Origin: JAAYZM01 sp964510785
GTDB lineage: Bacteria > Actinomycetota > Actinomycetes > Actinomycetales > Cellulomonadaceae
Direction of reading: 5' to 3'
Assembly (NCBI GenBank): GCA_964510785.1
Contig: CAZECM010000057.1
Span: forward strand, 1-19,605
Length of the DNA: 19,605 nt
The notes below the pieces were generated by a model. It had not been told where the DNA came from and made no database searches. It saw only the letters and a program-made list of their open reading frames with translations. This document shows, piece by piece, positions 1-6,681 of the stretch. Within the stretch, counting starts at the first letter, position 1. Each line of letters starts with the position of its first letter. The position numbers and the translations under genes are program-made.

Positions 1-27
1 GCCGCCCGCGCGAAACAAGTCGAAGCA
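1..27 (-). CDS. possible 5' end of an off-window gene (truncated)
   Basis: On the minus strand an ATG at 27-25 opens a frame that runs to the window edge and reads MLRLVSRGR. A purine-rich AAAGGGCGGG stretch ends a few bases upstream of the ATG and could serve as ribosome binding site. A promoter and palindromic operator (142-171 and 114-134) lie upstream in the same orientation. Only nine codons are visible, so no function can be given. The call rests on position and the RBS alone. Confidence 0.25.
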
Positions 28-113
28 TTGACCCGCCCTTTCGCTTGGTGACGGCTGGTCCCGCCACCAGGCACCGGGTGTGCCGATACCGGGGGAAGGA
101 CGCCGTCATCCTC

Positions 114-134
114 AGTTAGTAAACTTTACTGACT
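114..134. promoter_or_regulatory. 21-bp AT-rich palindromic operator candidate
   Basis: The arms AGTTAGTAAA and TTTACTGACT flank a single central C and are complementary at 9 of 10 positions. The site is strikingly AT-rich against a very GC-rich background. It sits at the predicted start point of the leftward promoter, the usual place for a repressor site. The style (TTAGTAAA-n-TTTACTAA) resembles sites of sugar-responsive repressors in actinobacteria such as the ROK family. That family assignment is an inference. Confidence 0.5.
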
Positions 135-141
135 TGCTACG

Positions 142-171
142 AGTGAACCGCGCCCGGCCGGGTGCTGTCAA
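142..171 (-). promoter_or_regulatory. candidate sigma-70-type promoter pointing left
   Basis: The minus strand has a perfect -35 TTGACA (complement of 166-171). After an 18-nt spacer comes a weak -10, TTCACT (complement of 142-147). A start would fall near 135, at the edge of the palindrome at 114-134. It would drive the gene whose first codons may be at 27-1. The -35 is convincing, the -10 is not. Confidence 0.35.
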
Positions 172-252
172 TGGTGGTCAGGCAGAACTTGGTTACGGTT
201 CGCTCTCGAAACGGGTACCGGGGCGAGTGCTCCGGCGCGCGCCGCGCCCTCG

Positions 253-465
253 TCAGCAGGTGCTCGACCCGCGACCGGCGAGGTAGGCGAGCACCTCGGG
301 GGCGTCGGTCGTGAACCGCTCGGCCTCCTCGCCGCCGTCGCAGCGGCACAGCGAGACCGTCACGCCGCGCGCCGAGCGGTGGGCGACCTGCCACGTCGCG
401 CCGAGGGCTTCCCAGCGCTCGAGCTGGGCGACGCGGTCCGGGCCGGTGGGTGCCGTGGTGGTCAC
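253..465 (-). CDS. small hypothetical protein (70 aa)
   Basis: A 70-residue acidic protein starting at GTG (465-463). I do not recognise a named family. It reads as a compact globular sequence with a WEALGATWQVAHRS segment, a short VTVSLCRCDGGEEAERF strand-like stretch, and a C-terminal helix ending in two polar residues and a Cys. Three cysteines (two in the CRC motif, one at the very C-terminus) stand out. It lies 45 nt downstream of the metalloprotease gene on the same strand. A -10-like GATACT (complement of 471-476) lies 5 nt before the GTG with no clear Shine-Dalgarno, so it may be transcribed on its own as a leaderless message. Codon use matches the neighbours. That it is a real gene is likely; its function is unknown. 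Confidence 0.6.
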   Translation of the reverse strand: MTTTAPTGPDRVAQLERWEALGATWQVAHRSARGVTVSLCRCDGGEEAERFTTDAPEVLAYLAGRGSSTC

Positions 466-510
466 CCACCCAGTATCCGCTCGACGGGAGGTGGACGGTA
501 GCGGCGGGGG

Positions 511-1647
511 CTAGATGCCGGGGGCGCAGGTGCCTTGGCCGACGGCGGCGAGGCCGGTGAGGTCGCCGGCCTGGAAGCGGCTGACGTTCGAGCTCGCGTG
601 CATGATCTGGCTCTCGTCCTCGATGTGTCCGAGACCCACGAGGTGCCCGAGCTCGTGCCGCAGCACCCCGACGTAGGCGTCGCGACGCGCGAACGTGCGC
701 AGGTCGAGGTCGAGCACGATCTGGCCCGACACCGAGTGCACCGCCCCGTGCGTCGGGTCCCACGCCGCGTGCGTGTAGGCGAGGCCCGCGACGTTCTCCT
801 CGAGGTCGGCGATCCGTTCGTCGTCCGACCAGCCGATGAGCACGGGCGCCCAGCGGTCCCCGTACAGCAGCGGGAGGAACGGGTCGCGGCCGGCCGCGAT
901 GGCTTCCTGGGTGGTGCCGTCGTAGCGGAAGACGAGGCCCGTGGCGGCGCTGACCTCCTCGACCGCGGCCGTGACGTGCACGAGGAAGTCGTCGGGGGCG
1001 TCCGCCGTGCTGACGACGTAGTGGATGGGGCGGCACGGCGACCACAGCACGGGCAGGTCCCTGCCGTGCTCCGTGGCGGTGTCCCGGTACACCCACGCGT
1101 CGCTCTGCTTCGTGACCTCGGGCGACGGGGCGAGCCGCCGGTCCTGCTCGCCGAAGCCCGCCGTGGGTCGACCCCGCGCGGGGGTCAGGCCCAACGGGGC
1201 GGGCAGGTCCGTGCGCTCCGCGTACGAGCCGAGCAGCTCGGGCGGCACGCGCGAGGTGCGCAGGGCATCGGCCGAGACGAAGACGGCGGCGAGCGCGACG
1301 GCGACCGCCACCCCGATGCCGGCGAGCCGGGCGCCGAGGGAGCGCCGTGGAGTGCCCTCGGCGTCCCCGGGGCGGTACTGCCCCGGCGCGACGTAGTGGC
1401 CCGCGGGGTCGCCCGAGCCACCGAGGTACCGGATCCCGGTGCCGGCCGGCGGGGACTCCACGAAGGGACCGAAGTTCGGTCGCGTGCCGGCCACCTGAGC
1501 CCGGGCGGCCTCGTCCACGACCCACGCAGGGACCCTGCCGCTCGGCGCGCGGGGGAGCCCGCCGTGGGGCTGCCCGTCGATCGTGGGGCGTTCGTCGCCC
1601 GCCGACGGTGCGTCCAGGGGCTCGGGAAAGAAGTCGGGCTGGGGCAC
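511..1647 (-). CDS. membrane-anchored matrixin-like zinc metalloprotease
   Basis: A 378-residue protein with one predicted membrane span and a C-terminal metzincin protease domain. The zinc motif HELGHLVGLGH is at residues 331-341 (HExxHxxGxxH: three zinc-binding His plus catalytic Glu). It is followed by a Met-turn methionine at 349 in IMHAS. Spacing and motif fit peptidase family M10/matrixin. Residues 1-105 are Pro/Gly-rich and low in structure; a hydrophobic segment at about 106-128 forms the anchor. The protease domain should be outside the cell if the N-terminus is inside, since no cleavable signal peptide is visible. The start is the GTG at 1647-1645, preceded by GGGAG eleven bases upstream. 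The open frame continues far upstream, but over larB antisense-like sequence with arginine-rich nonsense, so longer starts are unlikely. It follows larB by 35 nt on the same strand. Substrate unknown. Confidence 0.85.
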   Translation of the reverse strand: MPQPDFFPEPLDAPSAGDERPTIDGQPHGGLPRAPSGRVPAWVVDEAARAQVAGTRPNFGPFVESPPAGTGIRYLGGSGDPAGHYVAPGQYRPGDAEGTPRRSLGARLAGIGVAVAVALAAVFVSADALRTSRVPPELLGSYAERTDLPAPLGLTPARGRPTAGFGEQDRRLAPSPEVTKQSDAWVYRDTATEHGRDLPVLWSPCRPIHYVVSTADAPDDFLVHVTAAVEEVSAATGLVFRYDGTTQEAIAAGRDPFLPLLYGDRWAPVLIGWSDDERIADLEENVAGLAYTHAAWDPTHGAVHSVSGQIVLDLDLRTFARRDAYVGVLRHELGHLVGLGHIEDESQIMHASSNVSRFQAGDLTGLAAVGQGTCAPGI

Positions 1648-1682
1648 CTCGTCAGTATCTCCCGCCGCGCGTGCCGCTCCCC

Positions 1683-2420
1683 CTAGCCCGTTCCGTCCTG
1701 GCCCACGGGCGCCGCGATCTGGGCCGCGAGGTGCCCGGCGCCGTAGCCGTTGTCGATGTTGACGACCGCGACCCCGGGGGCGCACGCGTTGAGCATCGTC
1801 AGCAGCGGGGCCAGTCCCTCGAAGGCCGCGCCGTAGCCCACCGAGGTCGGGACGGCCACCACGGGAGCGGGCACGAGACCCGCGACGACCCCGGGCAGCG
1901 CGCCGTCCATCCCCGCGACGACGACGATCACGCGCGCCGAACGGAGCAGCTCGACCCGGGCGAGCACCCGGTGCAGCCCCGCGACCCCGACGTCGACCAC
2001 GAGCTCGACCGACCGTCCGAGATACCGCGCCGTCGTCGCGGCCTCGCTCGCGACCGGGACGTCCGAGGTGCCCGCGGCGAGCACGACCACGGGCCCGCCC
2101 GTCGGGTCCGGCGGGGTGCCGGGCCACGCCAGCAGCGCGGCGTCGGCGTCGAGCACCGCGCCCGGGAGCGCGGCGCGCAGCGGCTCGACGTGCTCCGGGC
2201 GCACGCGTGTGAACAGGGTGGGGGCGTCGCGTCCGACCACCTCGTGGGCGATGTGGAGGAGCTGGTCGAGCGACTTCGACTCCGCGAGCACGGCCTCGGG
2301 GTAGCCGCGGCGGGTGGCGCGGTCGTGGTCGAGCTCGACGAGGGTCGCCGGGGCGCGGCGCAGCTCCCGCGGGGCGCCGTCGTCGGGCACGGACTCCTCG
2401 ACCACGGCCTGCTCAACCAC
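1683..2420 (-). CDS. larB: LarB, nicotinic acid adenine dinucleotide carboxylase/hydrolase (nickel-pincer cofactor synthesis)
   Basis: LarB carboxylates the pyridinium ring of NaAD at C5 and hydrolyses it, the first step of nickel-pincer nucleotide (NPN) synthesis. The C-terminal half is PurE-like: GTSDVPVA at residues 117-124, VVAGMDGALP around 167-176, PTSVGYG at 191-197. It ends in the LarB hallmark LLTMLNACAPGVAVVNIDNGYGA in two contiguous blocks (206-228). C213 is in the position of the cysteine that forms the covalent substrate adduct in Lactobacillus plantarum LarB. Length (245 aa) is normal. The chosen start is GTG 2420-2418, which overlaps the larE stop and suggests translational coupling; GTG 2405-2403 is an alternative, and neither has a strong RBS. 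No larC or larA is visible in the window. Confidence 0.92.
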   Translation of the reverse strand: MVEQAVVEESVPDDGAPRELRRAPATLVELDHDRATRRGYPEAVLAESKSLDQLLHIAHEVVGRDAPTLFTRVRPEHVEPLRAALPGAVLDADAALLAWPGTPPDPTGGPVVVLAAGTSDVPVASEAATTARYLGRSVELVVDVGVAGLHRVLARVELLRSARVIVVVAGMDGALPGVVAGLVPAPVVAVPTSVGYGAAFEGLAPLLTMLNACAPGVAVVNIDNGYGAGHLAAQIAAPVGQDGTG

Positions 2421-3276
2421 CGCGGACCGCCACGAGCGGGAGCGTGAACGCCCCGGACTGCACGCCCCGCAGGTCGAGCGCGACGAAGCGGAAACCCGCG
2501 CCGCGCACGGCGGCCCAGACCTCGGCGCGCAGCGGCTCGGCGGCCACGCGCGCGATGTCCGCGGCCGGCACCTCGAGGCGGGCGATCTCGCCGTGGTGGC
2601 GCACCCGCAGGTCGCCGAGCCCGAGCGCGCGCAGCGCCGACTCCGCGGCATCCACCTGCGCGAGCTTCTCGGGAGTGACCTCCTCGAAGTGCGGGATGCG
2701 CGAGGCGAGGCACGGGGCGGCGGGCTTGTCCGCGCACGGCAGGGCACGGGCGCGGGCGATGCGGCGTACGGCCGCCTTGTCGAGCCCCGCGTCCGCGAGG
2801 GGGCGCAGCACGGCGTGGTCCGTGGCGGCCTGAGCGCCGGGACGGTCCGGGCGGCGCGCGTCGTCGGCGTTCTCGCCATAGGCCACCGCGTCGAGCCCGA
2901 GCCTCGTGACGAGCTCGTCGTCGATCGTGCGGAACAGCTCGTCCTTGCAGAAGAAGCACCGGTCGGGGCCGTTCGCCCGGTACTCGGGGCGGTCGCCCTC
3001 GTGGGTCTCGATCTCCACGACGGGCACGCCCACGAAGCGTGCGACGTCGTGGGCCGCGGCGCGCTCGTCGGTGGCGAGCGAGGGCGAGACGCCGAGCACG
3101 GCCACGACCCGGGTGGTCCCGAGCGCCTCGGCGGCGAGGGCGAGCAGCGTCGAGGAGTCGACACCGCCCGAGAACGCGACGCCGAGCCGTCCGTGCGGTA
3201 CCGCACCTCGCAGCTGCGCGGTGACGTGATCGACGCCCCGCTGATCGACGGGCGGGTGCCCGGCACTGTCCGTCAT
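2413..3276 (-). CDS. larE: LarE, ATP-dependent sacrificial sulfur transferase (nickel-pincer cofactor synthesis)
   Basis: LarE adenylates the LarB product and donates sulfur to make the dithiocarboxylate that LarC then metallates with nickel. A PP-loop ATPase motif SGGVDS is at residues 36-41, a RCFFCK motif at 106-111, and the conserved KPAAPCLASRIP block at 184-195. C189 in that block is in the position of the sacrificial cysteine of L. plantarum LarE, while C181 is a second nearby cysteine. I do not see the three-cysteine cluster of the iron-sulfur type LarE. The length is 287 aa, normal. The start is ATG 3276-3274 because GAGGAG sits six bases upstream; an in-frame ATG at 3282 has no room for an RBS. 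It overlaps larB and begins 54 nt after uidB ends on the same strand, so it could be cotranscribed with uidAB. Confidence 0.93.
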   Translation of the reverse strand: MTDSAGHPPVDQRGVDHVTAQLRGAVPHGRLGVAFSGGVDSSTLLALAAEALGTTRVVAVLGVSPSLATDERAAAHDVARFVGVPVVEIETHEGDRPEYRANGPDRCFFCKDELFRTIDDELVTRLGLDAVAYGENADDARRPDRPGAQAATDHAVLRPLADAGLDKAAVRRIARARALPCADKPAAPCLASRIPHFEEVTPEKLAQVDAAESALRALGLGDLRVRHHGEIARLEVPAADIARVAAEPLRAEVWAAVRGAGFRFVALDLRGVQSGAFTLPLVAVRGG

Positions 3277-3330
3277 CGTCATCTCCTCATCATGCCCAAC
3301 CCTGTCCACCCGCCCACGCTCCTCGCCTCT

Positions 3331-4743
3331 CTACTTCGGCGAAGAGGCCGGGGGGTGGGTGGTGCGGCGGGCCTTCGTCTCGGCGACCATCTGGGTGAAG
3401 AACTTCTCGGTGAGCGGGTAGAAGAAGATCACCGCGATCGCGAGGAGCATGAAGCCGGCCGGGACGAGCCCGGCGGAGAGCCGGATCGCCCACAGCGCGC
3501 TCTCGCTCTGCTCGACCACCGCGCCGGAGTACCCGCCGGCGGCGATCGCGAACCCGGCGACGGCGCCACCGAGCGCCTGCCCGAGCTTGCGGGTGAAGGA
3601 GAACAGCGCGTACGTGATGCCCTCGGTGCGGACCCCGGTGCGCCACTCGCCGTACTCGACCGTGTCGGCCTCGAGCGCCCACATCAGGGTGTTCACGCCC
3701 GCGATCGCGATGCCCATGATCCCGAACGAGACGATCGCGTAGACCGGCCGGGCGGGCGGGGAGAGCGTGATGCCGACGGCGCCGACGATCCCGATGACGC
3801 CGAAGATGATGAACGACTTCTTCTTGCCGAACAGCTTGACCATCTTGGGGATGAGCGGGGCGATCGCGAAGATCGCTCCCGCGGACAGGACCGTGAGGAT
3901 GATGAGGAAGTTCGCGTTCCCGAGCACGTCACGGGCGTAGTAGGCCTGTACGGAGCTCTGCGAGAACATCGCGAGCAGGAAGAGCAGCGAGCCCCCGCAC
4001 AGCATGAGCAGCGGGCGGTTGCGCTTGAGCGTCTCGAAGCTCTGCCGCATCGAGACGTGGTCCACCTCGCGGTAGACGTTCTCCTTGGCGGTCTTGAAGA
4101 GGAACAGGTACAGCCCGACGCCGACGACGAGGAAGATCAGGGTCGTGATCGTGAGCGAGCGCTGGAACTGCGCCGGGTCGGCCTTCGAGCCCTGGATCTG
4201 CGGCGCCACGACGAAGGCGAGCGCGATGATCGTCGTCGCGGTGCCGATCATGCGGTACGAGGCGAGCTTGGCCCGCTCGTCCGCCCGCTGCGTCATCGCG
4301 GAGGCCAGGGAGCCGTAGGGGATGTTGACGAGCGAGTAGGCGAGCCCGAGCGCCGCGTACGTGACGTAGGCGTACACGAGCGTCGCGGTGCTGGACATCC
4401 CGGACGGCACCGAGAAGACGGCGACGCTCAGGCCGAGCACGGGCACGGCGCCGAACAGGAAGAACGGGCGGAACTTGCCCCACCGCGTCATCGTCTTGTC
4501 GACCACGCGCCCCGCGAAGATGTCGGCGAACGCGTCGAAGATGCGCACGAGCAGGAACAGCGTGGCCACGGCGGCCGCGGAGATGCCCGCGACGTCGGTG
4601 TAGTAGAGCAGCAGGAAGGCCGAGGACATCGAGAACGCGAGGTTGTTCGCGGCGTCGCCCGCGGCGTAGCCGAGGAACTGCGGCAGCCGGAGCCGGGGGG
4701 CCTCGGCCTCCACGACGTGCTGCTCGGGTGCGGTGCTGGTCAT
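3331..4743 (-). CDS. uidB: UidB-type glucuronide transporter (GPH cation symporter family)
   Basis: A 470-residue inner-membrane sugar symporter of the glycoside-pentoside-hexuronide family, about 12 membrane spans. It closely tracks E. coli UidB (GusB) along its length from memory of that protein: YYTDVAG, LLVRIFDAFADIFAGRVVD, TRWGKFRPF, SLVNIPYGSLASAMTQ, LKRNRPLLMLC, MWALEADTVEYGEW, GVRTEGITYALFSFTRKLGQA and the C-terminal FYPLTEK. These include the family DxxxD and TRWGKFRP signatures. The role is uptake of beta-glucuronides, most likely with protons. The start ATG 4743-4741 has AAGGAAA about five bases upstream. It lies 29 nt after uidA on the same strand. The C-terminal tail beyond the last span is short, basic and cytoplasmic. 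Confidence 0.93.
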   Translation of the reverse strand: MTSTAPEQHVVEAEAPRLRLPQFLGYAAGDAANNLAFSMSSAFLLLYYTDVAGISAAAVATLFLLVRIFDAFADIFAGRVVDKTMTRWGKFRPFFLFGAVPVLGLSVAVFSVPSGMSSTATLVYAYVTYAALGLAYSLVNIPYGSLASAMTQRADERAKLASYRMIGTATTIIALAFVVAPQIQGSKADPAQFQRSLTITTLIFLVVGVGLYLFLFKTAKENVYREVDHVSMRQSFETLKRNRPLLMLCGGSLLFLLAMFSQSSVQAYYARDVLGNANFLIILTVLSAGAIFAIAPLIPKMVKLFGKKKSFIIFGVIGIVGAVGITLSPPARPVYAIVSFGIMGIAIAGVNTLMWALEADTVEYGEWRTGVRTEGITYALFSFTRKLGQALGGAVAGFAIAAGGYSGAVVEQSESALWAIRLSAGLVPAGFMLLAIAVIFFYPLTEKFFTQMVAETKARRTTHPPASSPK

Positions 4744-4772
4744 GGCGGTTTCCTTGGTGGTCTCGGGTCGGA

Positions 4773-6551
4773 TCAGGCGAGGTTCTGCCAACGGCCCCGC
4801 AGCAGGTGCGCGGCGGCCTTCGGCTTGCGGTCGCGCGTGAACGCGCCCTTCTTGTTGCCGTCGACCCGGAAGATGCCGAGCGAGGTCTGGAAGTCCGCGA
4901 AGTTCCAGACGTGCTCGCCGACGACGGCGGGCACGGAGTCGAACACCCGGTGGTTCATGTCGAGGTACTCGACCTGGTACTCCTCGGTCCACGGCACCGC
5001 GACGGTGGCGTGCAGGCCCGCGACGGTGTCCGCGCCGTACTCGGTGATGACGATCGGCTTGCCGTCCGTGGCCCACGCCTCGAGCTCGGTGCGCCACGCG
5101 GCCTCGGCGCCCACGAGGTCACCCGTGTTGACGTACCAGCCGTAGTAGCGGTTGAGCATGAGCACGTCACCGAACTGCGAGACGCGGCACGTGCCGTGCG
5201 GGGCGAGCATGACGTTGACGAAGCCGACGGGTCGCGAGGAGTCGAGCTCGCGGGTCAGGACGAAGAGCGGCTCGAAGTACTTCTCGGCCGCCGCCGTGTC
5301 CGACTCGGGCTCGTTGGCGATCGACCACAGCACGACGCTCGGGTGGTTCTTGTCCCGCGCGATCAGCTCGCGGATCGCCTGCTTGTGCGCCTCCTGGGCC
5401 CTGTCGTTGATCGTCTCGGGCGAGAAGGTCGTGAAGCCCTGCGTGCCGAACACGCCGCCCGCGAGGCCCATGTTCTGACCCACTGCGGCGACCTCGTCGA
5501 TGATGACGATGCCCTGCCGGTCCGCGTAGTCGTAGACCTCCTCGGCGTACGGGTAGTGCGAGGTGCGGAAGGAGTTCGCGCCGATCCAGTCGAGGAGGGC
5601 GAAGTCGTGCACGAGGAACGCGTCGTCGTGCCCCTTGCCACGCACGGGGGAGTCCTCGTGCTTGCCGAAGCCCGTGAAGTAGAACGGCTCGCCGTTGATG
5701 AGGAACTGGGTGCCGCGCACCTCGACGGTGCGGATGCCCACGGTCTGGGTGTAGCTGTCGACGGTGTCGCCGCCGGCCACGAGCCGTGCCTCGAGCTCGT
5801 AGAGGTACCCGTCGCCCGGTGCCCACAGGTGGGCGTCGTCGACCCGGAGCTCGCCGTCGGCCCCGGAGCCGGTCGCGACGACCGCGCCCCCGGCGTCGCG
5901 CAACGTGACCTCGACGCTCGCGCCGCCCGTGCCCGAGGCCTCGACCGCGTAGCGCACGACGCCGGCCGCGCCCTCGACGTCGGTGACGACCGTGATGTCG
6001 GAGACGTAGCTCGTGGGGGTCGAGTAGAGCCACACGGTGCGATGCAGTCCCGCGTAGTTGAAGAAGTCGTGGAAGTACTTCTGGTGACGGCGGTGGCCCT
6101 GGTCCTCGATGTAGCCCGGGGGGATCGTCTCGAACGACAGCTCGTTGTTCACGGCCGCGGTCACGAGGTACTCCTCGCCCGGCGTGACGAGCTCGGTGAC
6201 GTCGGCCTCGAAGGGGGTGTAGCCGCCCTCGTGCGTCGCGACGAGCGTCTCGCCGAGCCAGACGGCGGCGGCGTGGGTCGCGGCGTCGAACCGCAGCACG
6301 ATGCGCTCGCCCTCCCAGCCGCGCGGCACCCGCACGGTGGTCTGGTACCAGGCGTCGCCCACGTGGTCGCGCACGTCGCCGTCGGCGAAGACGTCGTTGT
6401 AGCTCGCGGGGACCGGCACCTCGACGGACTCGGCGAGGGGGCTCGCGAACCAGCGGGCGTCACGTCCCGCGCCGTCGGCGTCGAGCCGGAAGCTCCACAG
6501 GCCGTTGAGCGACTTGCGCTCGCGGGTGGCGGTGTCTTGGGGGCGAAGCAT
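4773..6551 (-). CDS. uidA: beta-glucuronidase (GH2)
   Basis: Hydrolyses beta-D-glucuronides to D-glucuronate and aglycone in the cytoplasm; no signal peptide. Length is 592 aa against 603 in E. coli. The three GH2 domains are in order: sugar-binding jelly roll (about 12-180), immunoglobulin-like (about 182-275), TIM barrel (about 277-592). Catalytic acid/base is E414 in SIANEPES, nucleophile is E504 in VITEYGAD. The glucuronide-specific N-x-K motif is N566-K568 in GNKKG, which binds the substrate carboxylate and separates true glucuronidases from beta-galactosidases. No long active-site loop insertion of the gut-bacterial Loop 1 kind is seen; the segment after the bacterial GGVFGTQGF region is only modest. 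Start ATG 6551-6549 has a perfect AGGAGG seven bases upstream. It is divergent from lacI across a shared operator region and is followed by uidB. Confidence 0.96.
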   Translation of the reverse strand: MLRPQDTATRERKSLNGLWSFRLDADGAGRDARWFASPLAESVEVPVPASYNDVFADGDVRDHVGDAWYQTTVRVPRGWEGERIVLRFDAATHAAAVWLGETLVATHEGGYTPFEADVTELVTPGEEYLVTAAVNNELSFETIPPGYIEDQGHRRHQKYFHDFFNYAGLHRTVWLYSTPTSYVSDITVVTDVEGAAGVVRYAVEASGTGGASVEVTLRDAGGAVVATGSGADGELRVDDAHLWAPGDGYLYELEARLVAGGDTVDSYTQTVGIRTVEVRGTQFLINGEPFYFTGFGKHEDSPVRGKGHDDAFLVHDFALLDWIGANSFRTSHYPYAEEVYDYADRQGIVIIDEVAAVGQNMGLAGGVFGTQGFTTFSPETINDRAQEAHKQAIRELIARDKNHPSVVLWSIANEPESDTAAAEKYFEPLFVLTRELDSSRPVGFVNVMLAPHGTCRVSQFGDVLMLNRYYGWYVNTGDLVGAEAAWRTELEAWATDGKPIVITEYGADTVAGLHATVAVPWTEEYQVEYLDMNHRVFDSVPAVVGEHVWNFADFQTSLGIFRVDGNKKGAFTRDRKPKAAAHLLRGRWQNLA

Positions 6552-6612
6552 CGGTGTCCTCCTGGGGATCTGCGACGCCGGCTGTGGGGGTGACGCCGGT
6601 GCCTTCGAGTCC

Positions 6613-6642
6613 ATTAGCGGCCCGCCCGTCCGGCCATGACAA
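6613..6642 (-). promoter_or_regulatory. predicted uidA promoter
   Basis: On the minus strand, TTGTCA (complement of 6637-6642) and GCTAAT (complement of 6613-6618) are separated by 18 nt. Transcription would start near 6606 and leave a leader of about 55 nt that ends in the strong AGGAGG of uidA. The -35 box lies inside the LacI-type operator at 6638-6661, so a bound repressor would block it. Confidence 0.5.
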
Positions 6643-6661
6643 GCGGTTGCCATGACTTGTC
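6638..6661. promoter_or_regulatory. LacI-family operator, three half-sites, uidA/lacI control region
   Basis: The plus strand reads GACAA-N4-TTGCC-N5-TTGTC. The first two blocks form a LacI-type pseudo-palindrome with a central CG; the outer GACAAG and CTTGTC form a second, wider inverted repeat. The same layout (GGCAA-N4-TTGCC-N5-TTGCC, 17 of 24 positions identical) is found upstream of uxaC at 12179-12202. It overlaps the -35 boxes of both divergent promoters, so the local LacI protein is the obvious binder. Confidence 0.75.
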
Positions 6662-6675
6662 GTGCGCCGTAGCGT
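6647..6675 (+). promoter_or_regulatory. predicted lacI promoter (leaderless transcript)
   Basis: TTGCCA (6647-6652), a 17-nt spacer, then TAGCGT (6670-6675). Only six bases separate the -10 from the ATG at 6682, so the message should begin at or next to the start codon. No Shine-Dalgarno is seen in front of the ATG, which agrees. The -35 is inside the operator, which implies autorepression. Confidence 0.55.
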
Positions 6676-6681
6676 GCAGCC

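Noticed and set aside
80..286. 68-codon plus-strand frame at the left edge
   Set aside because: No RBS, overlaps the operator, promoter and the end of the small gene; Arg/Pro-rich with no recognisable pattern.
137..1525. 462-codon minus-strand frame overlapping the metalloprotease and the small protein
   Set aside because: Arg-rich shadow; the protease frame with its zinc motif is clearly the coding one.
3277..3330. Terminator between uidB and larE
   Set aside because: No convincing inverted repeat in the 54 nt; readthrough from uidAB into larEB stays possible.
2314..5145. 943-codon open frame on the plus strand across larE, uidB and part of uidA
   Set aside because: Antisense to three well-identified genes; its translation is Arg/Glu/Val-rich low-complexity sequence typical of GC-rich shadow frames.
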